NCBI RefSeq assembly: GCF_019458805.1
Contig: NZ_JAIBOA010000005.1
Span: 124,001 to 188,000 of the forward strand
Reading direction: 5' to 3'
From: Actinomadura parmotrematis
GTDB taxonomy: Bacteria > Actinomycetota > Actinomycetes > Streptosporangiales > Streptosporangiaceae
Length of the DNA stretch: 64,000 bases
Of this stretch, positions 39,363-48,948 are shown piece by piece; position 1 is the stretch's first letter, and each line of letters begins with the position of its first letter. Position numbers and translations under genes: made by a program. The notes beneath the pieces are model-generated. The model worked only from the letters and a program-made list of their open reading frames with translations. It was not told where the DNA came from and did not search any database.

Positions 39363-39926
39363 ATGCGCGACGCGCGCACGCAACTGTTCGACGCCGCCGA
39401 GCGCGTCCTGCTGCGCGCGGGCCCGGGCGCCCTGACCAGCCGGGCGGTCACCGACGAGGCCGGCTGCGCCAAGGGGGTGCTGCACCGGCACTTCGCCGAC
39501 TTCGACTCCTTCCTCGCCGCGCTGGTGCTCGACCGCGCCGGCGCCCTGGAGGTCCAGGGCGCCGTGCTGCGCGGGTCGGCCGGGACGGGCACCGTCGCCG
39601 GCAACCTCGCCGAGGCGCTGACGGCGCTGTTCGGCTCGGTCGCGGTCGCGATCGTCGGCCTCGTCGCCGCCCGCGACGGCCTGCGCGCCAAGCTGCGCGA
39701 GACCTGGCCGACGGGCGTCCCGGTGCTGGCCGAGGGCACCTCGATCGTGGCGTCGTACCTGTCGCTGGAGCGTGACCTCGGCCGCGTCGCGCCCGGCGCC
39801 GACATCGAGGCGCTCACGCTCATGCTGATCGGCGGCGGGCACCTGCTGTTCGCCGGGCGCGAGGACGTGCCGCCGGACGCGGTGCACCGCATGGTGACGG
39901 CGGCCCTGGCCGGAGCCTCGACCTGA
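39363..39926 (+). CDS. TetR/AcrR family transcriptional regulator
   Basis: A 187-residue TetR protein. The HTH is LFDAAERVLLRAGPGALTSRAVTDEAGCAKGVLHRHFADFDSFL at the N-terminus; the rest is an all-helical ligand domain. The ATG at 39363 is used; an in-frame TTG at 39345 is possible. It is divergent from a methyltransferase and likely controls it through the palindromes at 39265-39300. Confidence 0.92.
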   Translation: MRDARTQLFDAAERVLLRAGPGALTSRAVTDEAGCAKGVLHRHFADFDSFLAALVLDRAGALEVQGAVLRGSAGTGTVAGNLAEALTALFGSVAVAIVGLVAARDGLRAKLRETWPTGVPVLAEGTSIVASYLSLERDLGRVAPGADIEALTLMLIGGGHLLFAGREDVPPDAVHRMVTAALAGAST

Positions 39927-39936
39927 TCCGGCGGGG

Positions 39937-40797
39937 TCAGCGCAGCGCGTCGGCCAGGCGGCGCCACTCCTTGCGGGGGAAGGCGCTCGGTTCGGCGGTG
40001 AGGACCTGCAGGCAGACGTGGTCGGCACCGGCGGCGCGGTGCTCGTCCACCCGGCGCTTGATCGCCTCCTCGTCGCCCCAGGCGATGAGCGCGTCGAAGA
40101 CGCGGTCGCTGACGGTGTCCAGGTCCTCGTGGGAGAAGCCGAGGCGCAGCAGGTTGTTCGCGTAGTTGGGCAGGGCGAGGTACGCCTTCAGCCAGCCGGT
40201 GCCGATCGCGCGCGCCTCGTCGGCGTCGGCGCTGAGGATCGCCGTCTGCTCGGGCAGCACGAGCGGGCCCGCGCCGAGCGCCTCGCGGGCCGCGCGGGTG
40301 TGGTCGGGGGTGACCAGGTAAGGGTGGACGCCGCGGGACCGGCCGGCCGCCAGCTCCACCATCTTCGGGCCGAGCGCGGCGAGCACGCGCTCGGCGGCCG
40401 GCACCGGCGGCGCGGCGCCGTCCAGGCCGTCGAGGAAGCCGCGCATCGCCGCGAGCGGGCGCCGGTAGCGGCCCGGCTCCTCGTGGTCGATGAGCGGGGC
40501 GTGGCTCACCCCGATCCCCATCAGGAACCGGGCGCCGTGCTCGGCGGTGAGGGCGGCGTGGGAGGCGGCGGCGTCCGCGGGCTCGTGCATCCAGAGGTTG
40601 AGGATGCCGGTCGCGACGACGGTGCCGCGGGTCGCCGCCAGCAGCCGCCCGACGGCGTCGAACACCGGCCCGCCGACGTCGGGCACCCACAGGGCGCTGT
40701 AGCCGAGCTCCTCCAGTTCGGCGGCGGCCTCGGCGGCTTCGGCCGCGTCGCCGTAGCGCAGTTCCTGGCTCCAGATACCGACACCGGACAGCTCCAT
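39937..40797 (-). CDS. LLM class F420-dependent oxidoreductase
   Basis: A 286-residue luciferase-like protein of the short type. Features include AAELEELGYSALWVPDVGGPVFDAVG, GTVVATGILNLWMHEP and RFLMGIGVSHAPLID. It converges with the TetR gene 10 bases away. The ATG is preceded by AGGAGGG. The substrate is unknown. Confidence 0.9.
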   Translation of the reverse strand: MELSGVGIWSQELRYGDAAEAAEAAAELEELGYSALWVPDVGGPVFDAVGRLLAATRGTVVATGILNLWMHEPADAAASHAALTAEHGARFLMGIGVSHAPLIDHEEPGRYRRPLAAMRGFLDGLDGAAPPVPAAERVLAALGPKMVELAAGRSRGVHPYLVTPDHTRAAREALGAGPLVLPEQTAILSADADEARAIGTGWLKAYLALPNYANNLLRLGFSHEDLDTVSDRVFDALIAWGDEEAIKRRVDEHRAAGADHVCLQVLTAEPSAFPRKEWRRLADALR

Positions 40798-40891
40798 GGC
40801 GGCCCTCCTCCTGGTAGGCGCGACGTTCCGCGCTCCCGACCCTAGACCGGCCGCCGGGCCCGCCTGCGGGGCGCCCCGGGCGGCGCGCGGG

Positions 40892-41323
40892 TCAGCCGGG
40901 CGGCCGGGCCGCGATCTCCCGGGCGAGGGCGGGCAGCGCGGTCGCGGCGGCGGCCCGCTCGTGCGGCGCGAGCCGGTCGATCATCTGCCGGAGGGCGGCG
41001 GCGCGCTCGGCGCGGCGCTGTTCCACCAGGCTGGTCCCGGCGCCGGTGACCTCCACGAGGACGCCCCGCCGGTCGCGCGTGCTGGCGATCCGGCGCACCA
41101 GGCCCTCGCGCTCCAGGCGCGTGAGCATCTGCGTCATCGCGGGCTGCGAGATGCCCTCGGCGCGGGCCAGTTCGGTGATGCGCCGGGGCCCCTCGTGCCG
41201 CAGCCGGTTCAGCACCGACGAGGACGCGGTGCTGAGGCCGCCGGCCGTGGCCACCTGGCGGATGTGGCGCGCCAGCTGTTCGAGCGCCGCGACGAGCTCC
41301 TCGTCGGGGCCGGCGGAGTCCAT
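40892..41323 (-). CDS. MarR family transcriptional regulator
   Basis: A 143-residue MarR protein: SVLNRLRHEGPRRITELARAEGISQPAMTQMLTRLEREGLVRR is the winged HTH, followed by the wing STRDRRGVLVEVT. It lies 95 bases upstream of the LLM gene on the same strand and may control it. No clear inverted-repeat operator is seen before its start. Confidence 0.92.
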   Translation of the reverse strand: MDSAGPDEELVAALEQLARHIRQVATAGGLSTASSSVLNRLRHEGPRRITELARAEGISQPAMTQMLTRLEREGLVRRIASTRDRRGVLVEVTGAGTSLVEQRRAERAAALRQMIDRLAPHERAAAATALPALAREIAARPPG

Positions 41324-41349
41324 AGGGGCACTATAGGTCCCTGGGCGCG

Positions 41350-41817
41350 CTACAGGTAGTTCTCCAGCAGGCGGGCGAGCGGCGTGCGGATATCGACAGG
41401 CCGCAGATTCAGGCCGGCGAAGTCCTCCGGCCCGGCCCAGAGCAGTTCGTAGTGGTCGTCCGGGCCGTTCCGCAGGGCTTCGGGACCCGACAGTTCAGGC
41501 GTGCCGGTGATGTCCGCCATGAGGAAGTAGGAGGCGGGGCGGTCGAAGTGCAGGCCGGTCCACAGCAGGCGGTCGATCCGCGCCCGCAGCGTGGTCTCCT
41601 CGGCGAGTTCGCGCAGGGCGGCCTCCTCGCGCGTCTCGCCGTCCTCCACGTGACCGCCCGGCAGGATGGCGTAGCGGTGGCCGGGGCAATCGGGACCCTG
41701 GACGCCTATTTCTGTACAGAAGCGACACTCGGCCGAGGTGGCGCGGCGGCGGTGGCGCTTGAGGACGAGGACGCGGGGGCCGTCGACGACGACGGCGACC
41801 GCTCGCGGGATGGGCAT
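41350..41817 (-). CDS. NUDIX hydrolase
   Basis: A 155-residue NUDIX protein. The Nudix box GGHVEDGETREEAALRELAEETT is complete with the REAxEE-type metal-binding glutamates. An unusual CRFCTEIGVQGPDCPGH segment before it has three cysteines and a His that might hold zinc. The 237-base gap upstream (41818-42054) holds an AT-rich stretch near 41865-41885, probably its promoter, and no gene. Confidence 0.9.
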   Translation of the reverse strand: MPIPRAVAVVVDGPRVLVLKRHRRRATSAECRFCTEIGVQGPDCPGHRYAILPGGHVEDGETREEAALRELAEETTLRARIDRLLWTGLHFDRPASYFLMADITGTPELSGPEALRNGPDDHYELLWAGPEDFAGLNLRPVDIRTPLARLLENYL

Positions 41818-42054
41818 GGTCCGAGCCTGGCAGGCGGCGGCGTCCCCGGCGGGCGGCATCGATGTATGACAAATGTAGTATTCGCGTGCGTGTTTGCCAC
41901 CCCCGGGTCGGCGGATACGTCTTGACCTGGGGGTTTCGGAGCGGTTCCGGAACTTTCCGCGCGCCCGCACCGTCGGTGCTGGTGAAGACCTGCGACCAGA
42001 GAGAGACATGCACCGCGACCCCGCCCACCGGACCGCCCACCGGACCGGCCCGCG

Positions 42055-43398
42055 ATGACGGCCCTGCTCTCGCTGCTGCTCGGCGTGGCGGTGGTCCTGC
42101 TGATCACCGCTCTCACCGGCTACTTCGTGGCCCAAGAGTTCGCCTACATGGCGGTCGACCGGTCCCGCCTGAGCGTCCGCGCGGACGGCGGCGACGCCGC
42201 GGCCGGCCGCGCCCTGCGGGTGACCCGGCGCACCTCGTTCATGCTGTCGGGCGCGCAGCTCGGCATCACGGTCACCGGGCTGCTCGTCGGCTACGTCGCC
42301 GAGCCGCTGATCGGCCGCGCGGTCGGCGACCTGTTCGGCGGCGCCGCGACGGCCGTCGCGGTCGGGACGGTGGTCGCGCTCGCGTTCTCCACCCTCGTGC
42401 AGATGCTGTTCGGCGAGCTGTTCCCCAAGAACCTGGCGATCGCGCGCCCCGAGCCGGTCGCGCTGCGCCTCGCCCGGTCCACGCTGGCCTACCTCAAGGC
42501 GTTCGGCCGGCTCATCTGGATCTTCGACCAGGCGTCCAACCTGCTGCTGCGGCTGCTGCGGATCGAGCCGGTCCACGACGTGGAGCATTCGGCGACCGAG
42601 CGCGACCTCGCGCACATCGTCGCCGACTCGCGGCGCAGCGGCGACCTGCCGCCGGACCTGTCGATCCTGCTGGACCGCATCCTGGACTTCCCGCGGCGCG
42701 ACGTCGAGCACGCGATGATCCCGCGGTCGCGGGTCGACACGGTGGCGGGCGGCGTCCCGGTCGCCGAGGTGCGGGCGGTCATGGCCGCCGGGCACTCGCG
42801 CTACCCGGTGCTGGACGACGGCGAGCGGGTGACCGGCGTCGTCCACCTGGACGACGTGCTGGCGGCCGCCGACGGCGACCGGCCCGTCGAGGAGCTGATG
42901 CGCCCGGCCGTCATGCTGCCGACGCTGATGGCGCTGCCCACCGCCCTGGACGAGATGGCGGGCCGGCGCGCCGAGCTGGCCTGCGTGGTGGACGAGTTCG
43001 GCGGCTTCGCCGGCATCCTCACGCTGGAGGACCTGGCCGAGGAGCTCGTCGGCGAGATCACCGACGAGCACGACGAGCGGGAGGCCGCGCCCGCCGCCGA
43101 CGCGGCCGGCACCTCGTGGGTCATCCCGGGCGGCTTCCACGTGGACGAGGTGGAGCGCACCATCGACCACCGGCTGCCCGCCGGCGACTACGAGACGCTG
43201 GCCGGCCTGGTGATCTCCGCGTTCGGCGCGCTGCCCCGCCCGGGCGAGCAGGTCGACATCGAGCTGCCCGCCGACCCCGCCGACCTGGCGCGGGCGGGCG
43301 ACCCGCCGGTGCGGTTCGTGCGCGCCGAGGTGCTGGAGGTGGCCGACCACGTGCCCGCGTCGGTGCGGCTGCGGATCGGCGAGCGGAGGGAGGGCTGA
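42055..43398 (+). CDS. CNNM/CorC (HlyC/CorC) family membrane protein with CBS and transporter-associated domains
   Basis: A 447-residue protein. The N-terminal DUF21 domain spans about residues 1-190 with membrane helices (LLLGVAVVLLITALTGYFVAQEFAY) and GELFPKNLAIARPEP. Two CBS domains follow (IPRSRVDTV, ACVVDEFGGFAGILTLEDLAEELVGEI), then a CorC_HlyC domain (SWVIPGGFHVDEVERTI). Relatives affect Mg2+ or Co2+ movement. It overlaps the next gene by one base (TGATG), and the two products may form a heterodimer. Confidence 0.92.
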   Translation: MTALLSLLLGVAVVLLITALTGYFVAQEFAYMAVDRSRLSVRADGGDAAAGRALRVTRRTSFMLSGAQLGITVTGLLVGYVAEPLIGRAVGDLFGGAATAVAVGTVVALAFSTLVQMLFGELFPKNLAIARPEPVALRLARSTLAYLKAFGRLIWIFDQASNLLLRLLRIEPVHDVEHSATERDLAHIVADSRRSGDLPPDLSILLDRILDFPRRDVEHAMIPRSRVDTVAGGVPVAEVRAVMAAGHSRYPVLDDGERVTGVVHLDDVLAAADGDRPVEELMRPAVMLPTLMALPTALDEMAGRRAELACVVDEFGGFAGILTLEDLAEELVGEITDEHDEREAAPAADAAGTSWVIPGGFHVDEVERTIDHRLPAGDYETLAGLVISAFGALPRPGEQVDIELPADPADLARAGDPPVRFVRAEVLEVADHVPASVRLRIGERREG

Positions 43399-44423
43399 TG
43401 GGGAACCCGTGGGTCGTGCTCGCCGCGACCGTGGCGATCATCGCGCTGAGCGCGTTCTTCGTCGCGGTGGAGTTCGCGCTCATCGCCGCCAAGCGGCACC
43501 GGCTGGAGGACGCCGCGCCCGCCAGCCGCGCCGCGCGCGCCGCGCTGCGCAGCGCGTCCGAGCTCACCGTGCTGCTGGCCGGGGCGCAGCTCGGCATCAC
43601 CGTGTGCACGCTGGCGCTCGGCGCGATCACCAAGCCCGCCGTGCACCACTGGCTGACACCCTGGATGGCCTCGTGGGGCCTGCCGCACTGGCTGGCCGAC
43701 GGCGCGGGCTTCGTGCTCGCCCTGGTCCTCGTGACGTTCCTGCACCTGGTGGTCGGCGAGATGGCGCCGAAGTCGTGGGCGATCGCGCATCCGGAGCGGT
43801 CGGCGACGCTGCTGGCGCTGCCGATGCGGGCCTTCATGGCGGTGACCCGGCCGCTGCTGCGCTCCCTGAACCAGGCCGCGAACCGGTGCCTGCGCCTGGT
43901 CGGCGTCGAGGCGGCCGACCAGGTCGCGGCGGGGCAGGACGCGGACGCGCTGCGCCACCTCGTCGAGCACTCCGCCAACGTCGGCGCCCTGGACGCCGGG
44001 TACTCGGCGCAGCTGTCGGGCGCGCTGGACCTGCAGGAGCTGCTGGTCGGCGACCTGGTGCGGGCGGGCGCCGAGCCGGTCGCGGTCGACGCCGGCGCCA
44101 CCGTCGCCGACGTGCAGCGCGCCGCGCAGGCGTCCGGGCACCTGCGGATCCTGGTGCGCGACGGCGGCGCCGGCTGGGGCGTGGTGCACGTGCGCGACAC
44201 CCTGGCCGAGCCGGACGGCGCCCCCGTCGCGGGGCTGGCGCGCCCGGCGTTCCAGGTCCCGGCGGGCACGCCCGTCTACACCGCGCTCACCCGGATGCGC
44301 GAGACGAGCAACCAGCTCGCCCTCGTCACCGAGGGCGGCGCCGAGGGCGGCCGGGTGCTCGGCGTCGTGACGATCACCGACGTGCTGCGGCGGCTGTTCC
44401 CGCGCGCCGGGGCGGCGGCCTGA
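43398..44423 (+). CDS. CNNM/CorC family membrane protein, second of pair
   Basis: A 341-residue partner of the gene before it. The DUF21 membrane domain (LAATVAIIALSAFFVAVEFALIAAKRHRLEDA, VGEMAPKSWAIAHPE) is followed by a shortened CBS region ending LALVTEGGAEGGRVLGVVTITDVLRRLF. It lacks the C-terminal CorC_HlyC domain of its neighbour, so the pair is asymmetric. Such tandem pairs are common in actinobacteria. Confidence 0.9.
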   Translation: MGNPWVVLAATVAIIALSAFFVAVEFALIAAKRHRLEDAAPASRAARAALRSASELTVLLAGAQLGITVCTLALGAITKPAVHHWLTPWMASWGLPHWLADGAGFVLALVLVTFLHLVVGEMAPKSWAIAHPERSATLLALPMRAFMAVTRPLLRSLNQAANRCLRLVGVEAADQVAAGQDADALRHLVEHSANVGALDAGYSAQLSGALDLQELLVGDLVRAGAEPVAVDAGATVADVQRAAQASGHLRILVRDGGAGWGVVHVRDTLAEPDGAPVAGLARPAFQVPAGTPVYTALTRMRETSNQLALVTEGGAEGGRVLGVVTITDVLRRLFPRAGAAA

Positions 44424-44440
44424 CGGGCGCGGCGGCGCGG

Positions 44441-45250
44441 TCAGCCCTTGCGCGCGACGCCGCCCCACATGCCGGTGATGACCGACGGGTCGGGCGGGGT
44501 GTCGGGGCGCCAGTCCTGGATGGGGACGACGCCGGGGTCGAGGAGCTCGTAGCCGTCGAAGAAGCGGGCGACGCCCTCGCGGGTGCGGAAGGTGACCTTG
44601 TAACCCATGGTGCGGGTCAGGGTCTCCTCGGCCTCGGCCATGCTGCCGGGGAGCTGGTCGATGGCGGGCTGGGTGATGGCGAGGTGGCTGCCCGCGGGCA
44701 GTGCGTCCATCAGGGTGGTCACCAGGCCGGCCGGGTCGTCGGCGTCGGGCACGCAGTGCAGCAGGGCGATCATCAGCAGGCCGACCGGGCGGGTCAGGTC
44801 CAGCAGGAGGCCGGCCTCGGCGAGGATGGCGCCGGTGTCGCGCACGTCGGCGTCCACGAACGAGGTCGGCGCGGACACGCCGGTGAGCAGGGCGCGCGCG
44901 TGCGCCAGCACGATCGGGTCGTTGTCGACGTAGACGACGCGGCTGGCGGGGTCGAGGGCCTGCGCGACCAGGTGGGTGTTGCCGGCCGTCGGGATGCCGG
45001 TGCCGATATCGACGAACTGGGTGACGCCCTGCCCGACCATGTGCCGCACGGCGCGGCCGAGGAAGGCCCGGTTGCTGGTCACGCCGGGCCTGACGGTCGG
45101 GGTGGCCTTCATGACCTGCTCGGCGGCCAGCCGGTCGGCCGCGAAGTTGTCCTTGCCGCCGAGCCAGTAGTCGTAGATGCGCGCGATGTGCGCGGTGCTG
45201 GTGTCGATCCCGGCGGGTGCCTGCTCGGCGCGCGCCCCCTGGTCGTCCAT
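44441..45250 (-). CDS. SAM-dependent methyltransferase (Methyltransf_19 / DUF574 type)
   Basis: A 269-residue paralogue of the protein at 37.1 kb: GIDTSTAHIARIYDYWLGGKDNFAADR, VDIGTGIPTAGNTHLVAQ, YVDNDPIVLAHARALL and ALLHCVPDADDP. Start at ATG 45250; a GTG directly before it is also possible. It stands alone, converging with the CNNM pair. The substrate is unknown. Confidence 0.9.
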   Translation of the reverse strand: MDDQGARAEQAPAGIDTSTAHIARIYDYWLGGKDNFAADRLAAEQVMKATPTVRPGVTSNRAFLGRAVRHMVGQGVTQFVDIGTGIPTAGNTHLVAQALDPASRVVYVDNDPIVLAHARALLTGVSAPTSFVDADVRDTGAILAEAGLLLDLTRPVGLLMIALLHCVPDADDPAGLVTTLMDALPAGSHLAITQPAIDQLPGSMAEAEETLTRTMGYKVTFRTREGVARFFDGYELLDPGVVPIQDWRPDTPPDPSVITGMWGGVARKG

Positions 45251-45436
45251 CACGGGTGGTGGGGTCCTTCACTCGCGGTGCTGGTCGGGCCCAGCGTACG
45301 CGCGCCGACCCCGGAAAGATCATCGTTTCGGGATGTACCGGCACATCTCCGTCGCGGCCGGGGCGCCGGACCCCTGGTCGCCGACCTCAACGAACCCCTA
45401 AATTCAGACAATTCAGGCTAGAGAAAGGATCGTGCC

Positions 45437-46897
45437 GTGTTCCTCGACGAAGCGGACTGGCAGCGCCACATTTTCATCGACGGGTCCTGGGCGCCCGGCT
45501 CGGGCGGCACCGCCCCGGCCGTCGAGCCCGCGACCGGCGCCGAGCTCGGCGAGATCGGCGTCGCCGACCCCGGCGACGTCGCCCGCGCCGCCGAGAGCGC
45601 GGCGGCCGCGCAGCGCGCCTGGGCCGCCGTCCCGCACACCGAGCGCGCGGCGGTGCTGCGCCGGGCCGCGCGGCTGTGGGCCGAGCACGCCGAGGACGTG
45701 GCGTGGTGGAACGTCCGCGAGGTCGGCGCCGTCCCGGGGATGGCCGGGTTCGCCGTGCACGTCGCCGAGCAGGAGTGCCACGAGGCCGCCGCGCTGCCCG
45801 GCCGCCCCTACGGGGAGCTGCTGCCGAGCGAGGAGCCGCGGCTGTCGATGGCCACCCGCACGCCCGCCGGTGTCGTCGGGGTGATCGCGCCGTTCAACGT
45901 GCCGCTGATCCTGGCGATCCGGTCGGTGGCGCCCGCGCTGGCGCTCGGCAACGCGGTGATCCTCAAGCCCGACCCGCGGACCGCCGTCACCGGCGGCGTG
46001 ACGATCGCGCGCGTCTTCGAGGAGGCGGGGCTGCCCGCCGGGCTGCTGCAGATGCTGCCGGGCGGCGCCGACGTCGGCGAGGCGATCGTGACGCACCCGC
46101 TGGTGCGGGTCATCTCCTTCACCGGCTCCACCGAGGCCGGGCGCAAGGTCGGCGAGCTCGCCGGCCGCCACCTCAAGCGCGCCCACCTGGAGCTCGGCGG
46201 CAACTCGGCGATGATCGTCCTGGCCGACGCCGACGTGGACGAGGCGGTGAACCTCGCGGCCTGGGGCAGCTTCTTCCACCAGGGCCAGATCTGCATGACC
46301 ACCGGCCGCCACCTGGTCGCCGAGGGGATCTACGACGCGTTCGTGGAGCGGCTCGCCGCCAAGGCCGCCGGGCTGCCCGTGGGCGACCCGGCGGGCGGCG
46401 CGGCGGCGCTCGGCCCGGTCATCGACGCGGGCCAGCGCGACAAGATCCACGCGCTGGTGACCGGCAGCGTCGAGCAGGGCGCGTCGCTGGCCGCCGGCGG
46501 CACCTACGAGGGCCTGTTCTACTCCCCCACGGTGCTGGCGGGCGCGACGCCCGGGACGCCGGCGTTCGCGCAGGAGGTGTTCGGGCCGGTCGCGCCGGTC
46601 GCCCGCTTCGGCGGCCTGGACGAGGCGGTCGCGCTCGCCACCGCGACCGAGTACGGGCTGTCGCTCGGCATCGTCACCCGCGACGCGATGCGCGGCCTGG
46701 AGCTCGCGCGGCGCATCCCGACCGGGATCGTCCACATCAACGACCAGACGGTGAGCGACGAGGCGAACTCGCCGTTCGGCGGCGTCGGCGCGTCGGGCAC
46801 CGGCTCCCGGTTCGGCGGTGCCGCCGCCAACATCGAGGCGTTCACCGAGACCCGCTGGATCACGATGCGCGGGCAGGCGCCGACCTACCCGTTCTGA
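45437..46897 (+). CDS. NAD(P)-dependent aldehyde dehydrogenase (benzaldehyde dehydrogenase-like)
   Basis: A 486-residue aldehyde dehydrogenase: SFTGSTEAGRKVGE for cofactor, the catalytic Glu in LELGGNSA and the nucleophilic Cys in FHQGQICMTTGRH. The GQICM context is common in benzaldehyde/vanillin-type dehydrogenases. GTG start with AAAGGAT upstream; the promoter is in the 186-base gap before it. It is not near other catabolic genes. Confidence 0.92.
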   Translation: MFLDEADWQRHIFIDGSWAPGSGGTAPAVEPATGAELGEIGVADPGDVARAAESAAAAQRAWAAVPHTERAAVLRRAARLWAEHAEDVAWWNVREVGAVPGMAGFAVHVAEQECHEAAALPGRPYGELLPSEEPRLSMATRTPAGVVGVIAPFNVPLILAIRSVAPALALGNAVILKPDPRTAVTGGVTIARVFEEAGLPAGLLQMLPGGADVGEAIVTHPLVRVISFTGSTEAGRKVGELAGRHLKRAHLELGGNSAMIVLADADVDEAVNLAAWGSFFHQGQICMTTGRHLVAEGIYDAFVERLAAKAAGLPVGDPAGGAAALGPVIDAGQRDKIHALVTGSVEQGASLAAGGTYEGLFYSPTVLAGATPGTPAFAQEVFGPVAPVARFGGLDEAVALATATEYGLSLGIVTRDAMRGLELARRIPTGIVHINDQTVSDEANSPFGGVGASGTGSRFGGAAANIEAFTETRWITMRGQAPTYPF

Positions 46898-46921
46898 CCC
46901 GGCCGTTCCGACGCGGCGCGC

Positions 46922-47236
46922 TCAGCCGAGCTCGACGAGCAGGACCCCGGCGGCGATCACCGCGATGCCGAGCAGCATGCGGCGGGTGAGGGGGTCGCGC
47001 CAGATGACGCGGGCGAGCAGGGCGACGGCGGCGATCCCGACGGCGGTCCAGACGCCGTAGGCGACGGCGACGCTCATCCCGGCCCGCAGGGCGAGCGAGA
47101 GGAAGGCGAAGGCGGCCAGGTAGCCGGCGGCGACCGGCGCGAGCCAGCGCCGCCGGCGCAGCCCCTCGCTCGCCCGCAGGCCCAGCGTCCCGGTGATCTC
47201 CGAGGCGATCGCGGCGAGCAGCCAGAGCCAGCTCAC
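46922..47236 (-). CDS. SMR family exporter subunit, second of pair
   Basis: A 104-residue four-helix small multidrug resistance protein. Glu in AIASEITGTLGL is the proton/substrate-coupling residue. It starts at GTG, overlapping the partner's stop (GTGA). Together the two genes resemble paired SMR exporters that work as heterodimers of opposite orientation. Confidence 0.9.
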   Translation of the reverse strand: MSWLWLLAAIASEITGTLGLRASEGLRRRRWLAPVAAGYLAAFAFLSLALRAGMSVAVAYGVWTAVGIAAVALLARVIWRDPLTRRMLLGIAVIAAGVLLVELG

Positions 47237-47571
47237 GGGGCGGCCTCCCCGGCGTCGCGCGACCCGGTCTCCACCAGCACGACGCCCCCGATGATGAGGC
47301 CGATCCCGGCGACGGCGGTGGCGCTCAGCACCTCGCCGAACAGCACCGTGCCGAGCACGGCGGTGAGCGCCACCCCGACCGCGCCCCAGATGCCGTAGGC
47401 GACGCCGAGCGGCAGCCGCTCGCGCAGGGCGAGCCCGAGCAGGACGAACGCGGTGAGCTCGCCGGCGACGGTCAGCGCGATCCAGGCGGGGTGCTCGACG
47501 GTGGCGCGCAGCGCCATGGTGCCGGTGACCTCGGTGCCGATCGCACCCGCCAGGTAGAGCCACTTCCTCAT
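47233..47571 (-). CDS. SMR family exporter subunit, first of pair
   Basis: A 112-residue four-helix SMR protein: MRKWLYLAGAIGTEVTGTMALR with the essential Glu, GVAYGIWGAVGVALTAVLGTVLFGE and a short polar tail. It pairs with the downstream gene. The exported compound may be a quaternary cation or guanidinium; no guanidine riboswitch is recognisable upstream. Confidence 0.9.
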   Translation of the reverse strand: MRKWLYLAGAIGTEVTGTMALRATVEHPAWIALTVAGELTAFVLLGLALRERLPLGVAYGIWGAVGVALTAVLGTVLFGEVLSATAVAGIGLIIGGVVLVETGSRDAGEAAP

Positions 47572-47727
47572 GCCGGCCTCGCGCCGGCGGCGGCGCGGGC
47601 CCGCGGGCCGCGACGTCCCTCGAATGCTGCGATCACCGCCCAAGGCTACGGCCGCCCCGCGCATGGCCCGCGTCCGGGAGGGCAGGGGGCCGGCATCCGC
47701 GACCGGCGCGGGCGGAAGGGGGCGCGG

Positions 47728-48879
47728 ATGTCCGGCATGCATGCGGGGCGGGGCGGCGGGCCCGCGCGGGTCCGCTCGGTGGTCGCCTGGCGGTCGGCCC
47801 GGCGGAGCGATCCGCCGCCGGCCGGGCTCTTCGGCGGGTCCGGGCGGCTGGCGCGCGGCCACCGGCGCTTCGAGACCGGCCTGTTCGCGCTCGGGCGCCT
47901 GCCCGCCGACGCGGCGGGCGCGATCGCGCTGCGGGCGGCGGCGGGCCTCGGCGACCCGCGCCTGTTCGAGTACTGGGCGCGGCGCCCGCACGGCCTGCCC
48001 GCCCCGGTCGTCGCCCGGCTGCGTGCCGGCGGCGCCGCGCCGTGGCCGCCGCGCGTCGCGGCGCTGCTGGACGCGGTCCGCGACCTGCGCGCCCACCGCA
48101 TGATCGGCGAGGGCACCTGGCGGCGGCTGGCCGCCTTCCTGGACGACGGGCTGATCGTCGAGCTGTGCATGATCGCGGGGCACGTGGAGGCGACCGCGAT
48201 GCTGCTCGGCGCGACGGAAGCCGGGGACGCCGGCGCCGCACCCGTCCCCTCCACCGCAGGGCAGCCGTTCCCGGACGTGGAGGCGGGCCCGTCCTCGCCG
48301 CTGCCGGTCGGGCGGCGCGTCGTCGCGCACGCGCGGCGGGACGGCGTCCTGCCGGTCGCCCGGATCGCCGGCCGCTCCATCGGGGCCCGCCGGATGGCGC
48401 TGTTCGACCTGCTCGACCGCAGCCCCGGCGCGTTCTGGCCCTGGACGACGCTGTGGACGGCCGTCGTGGCGGGCGGCGGGCTCGCCCCCGCCGACGTGGA
48501 GCGCGCCGTCCTGCGCACCGGCTGGTGCTGCGGCTCCTCCTACGAGTGGCAGCATCACACCGCGACCTCGGTCGCCTCCGGCCTCACCGGCGCCGACCTG
48601 GAGCGCCTCGCCGTGGGGCCGGACGCCTCGGGCTGGGACGCCCGCGAGCGCGCGCTGCTGCGCGCCGTGGACGAGCTCTGCGCCGCGCGGGCGCTGACCG
48701 CCGACACGCGCGAAGCGCTGGCGGACTTCCTGGACGAGCGGCAGCGCGCCGCCCTCGTCCTGCTGGTCGGCACGTACGCGATGCTCGCCATGGTGCTGAA
48801 CAGCTTCGGCGTCCGCGACAAGGATCCGAGCGCCTGGGAGCGCGCCCCGGTCCCGATCGGCCGCGCCCGGCGGCGCTGA
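47728..48879 (+). CDS. Carboxymuconolactone decarboxylase-like protein, internally duplicated
   Basis: A 383-residue protein with two related AhpD/CMD-like halves. The first has VAALLDAVRDLRAHRMIGEGTWRRLAAFLDDGLIVELCMIAGHVEATAMLLG; the second has WCCGSSYEWQHHTATS and LLRAVDELCAARALT with a matching C-terminal helix pair. Only the second keeps the Cys and His residues near the usual active site. ATG 47728 follows GGAAGGGGG. The function is not predictable beyond the fold. Confidence 0.82.
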   Translation: MSGMHAGRGGGPARVRSVVAWRSARRSDPPPAGLFGGSGRLARGHRRFETGLFALGRLPADAAGAIALRAAAGLGDPRLFEYWARRPHGLPAPVVARLRAGGAAPWPPRVAALLDAVRDLRAHRMIGEGTWRRLAAFLDDGLIVELCMIAGHVEATAMLLGATEAGDAGAAPVPSTAGQPFPDVEAGPSSPLPVGRRVVAHARRDGVLPVARIAGRSIGARRMALFDLLDRSPGAFWPWTTLWTAVVAGGGLAPADVERAVLRTGWCCGSSYEWQHHTATSVASGLTGADLERLAVGPDASGWDARERALLRAVDELCAARALTADTREALADFLDERQRAALVLLVGTYAMLAMVLNSFGVRDKDPSAWERAPVPIGRARRR

Positions 48880-48948
48880 CCCCGGCCCGCCCATGTGTTC
48901 AACGCCCTCCCCACGGGCAGGGGGGCGCCGCACCCGAAGGAGCTGATC

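Noticed and set aside
47572-47727. Guanidine riboswitch before the SMR genes
   Set aside because: I could not find the conserved guanidine-I, -II or -III elements in the leader.
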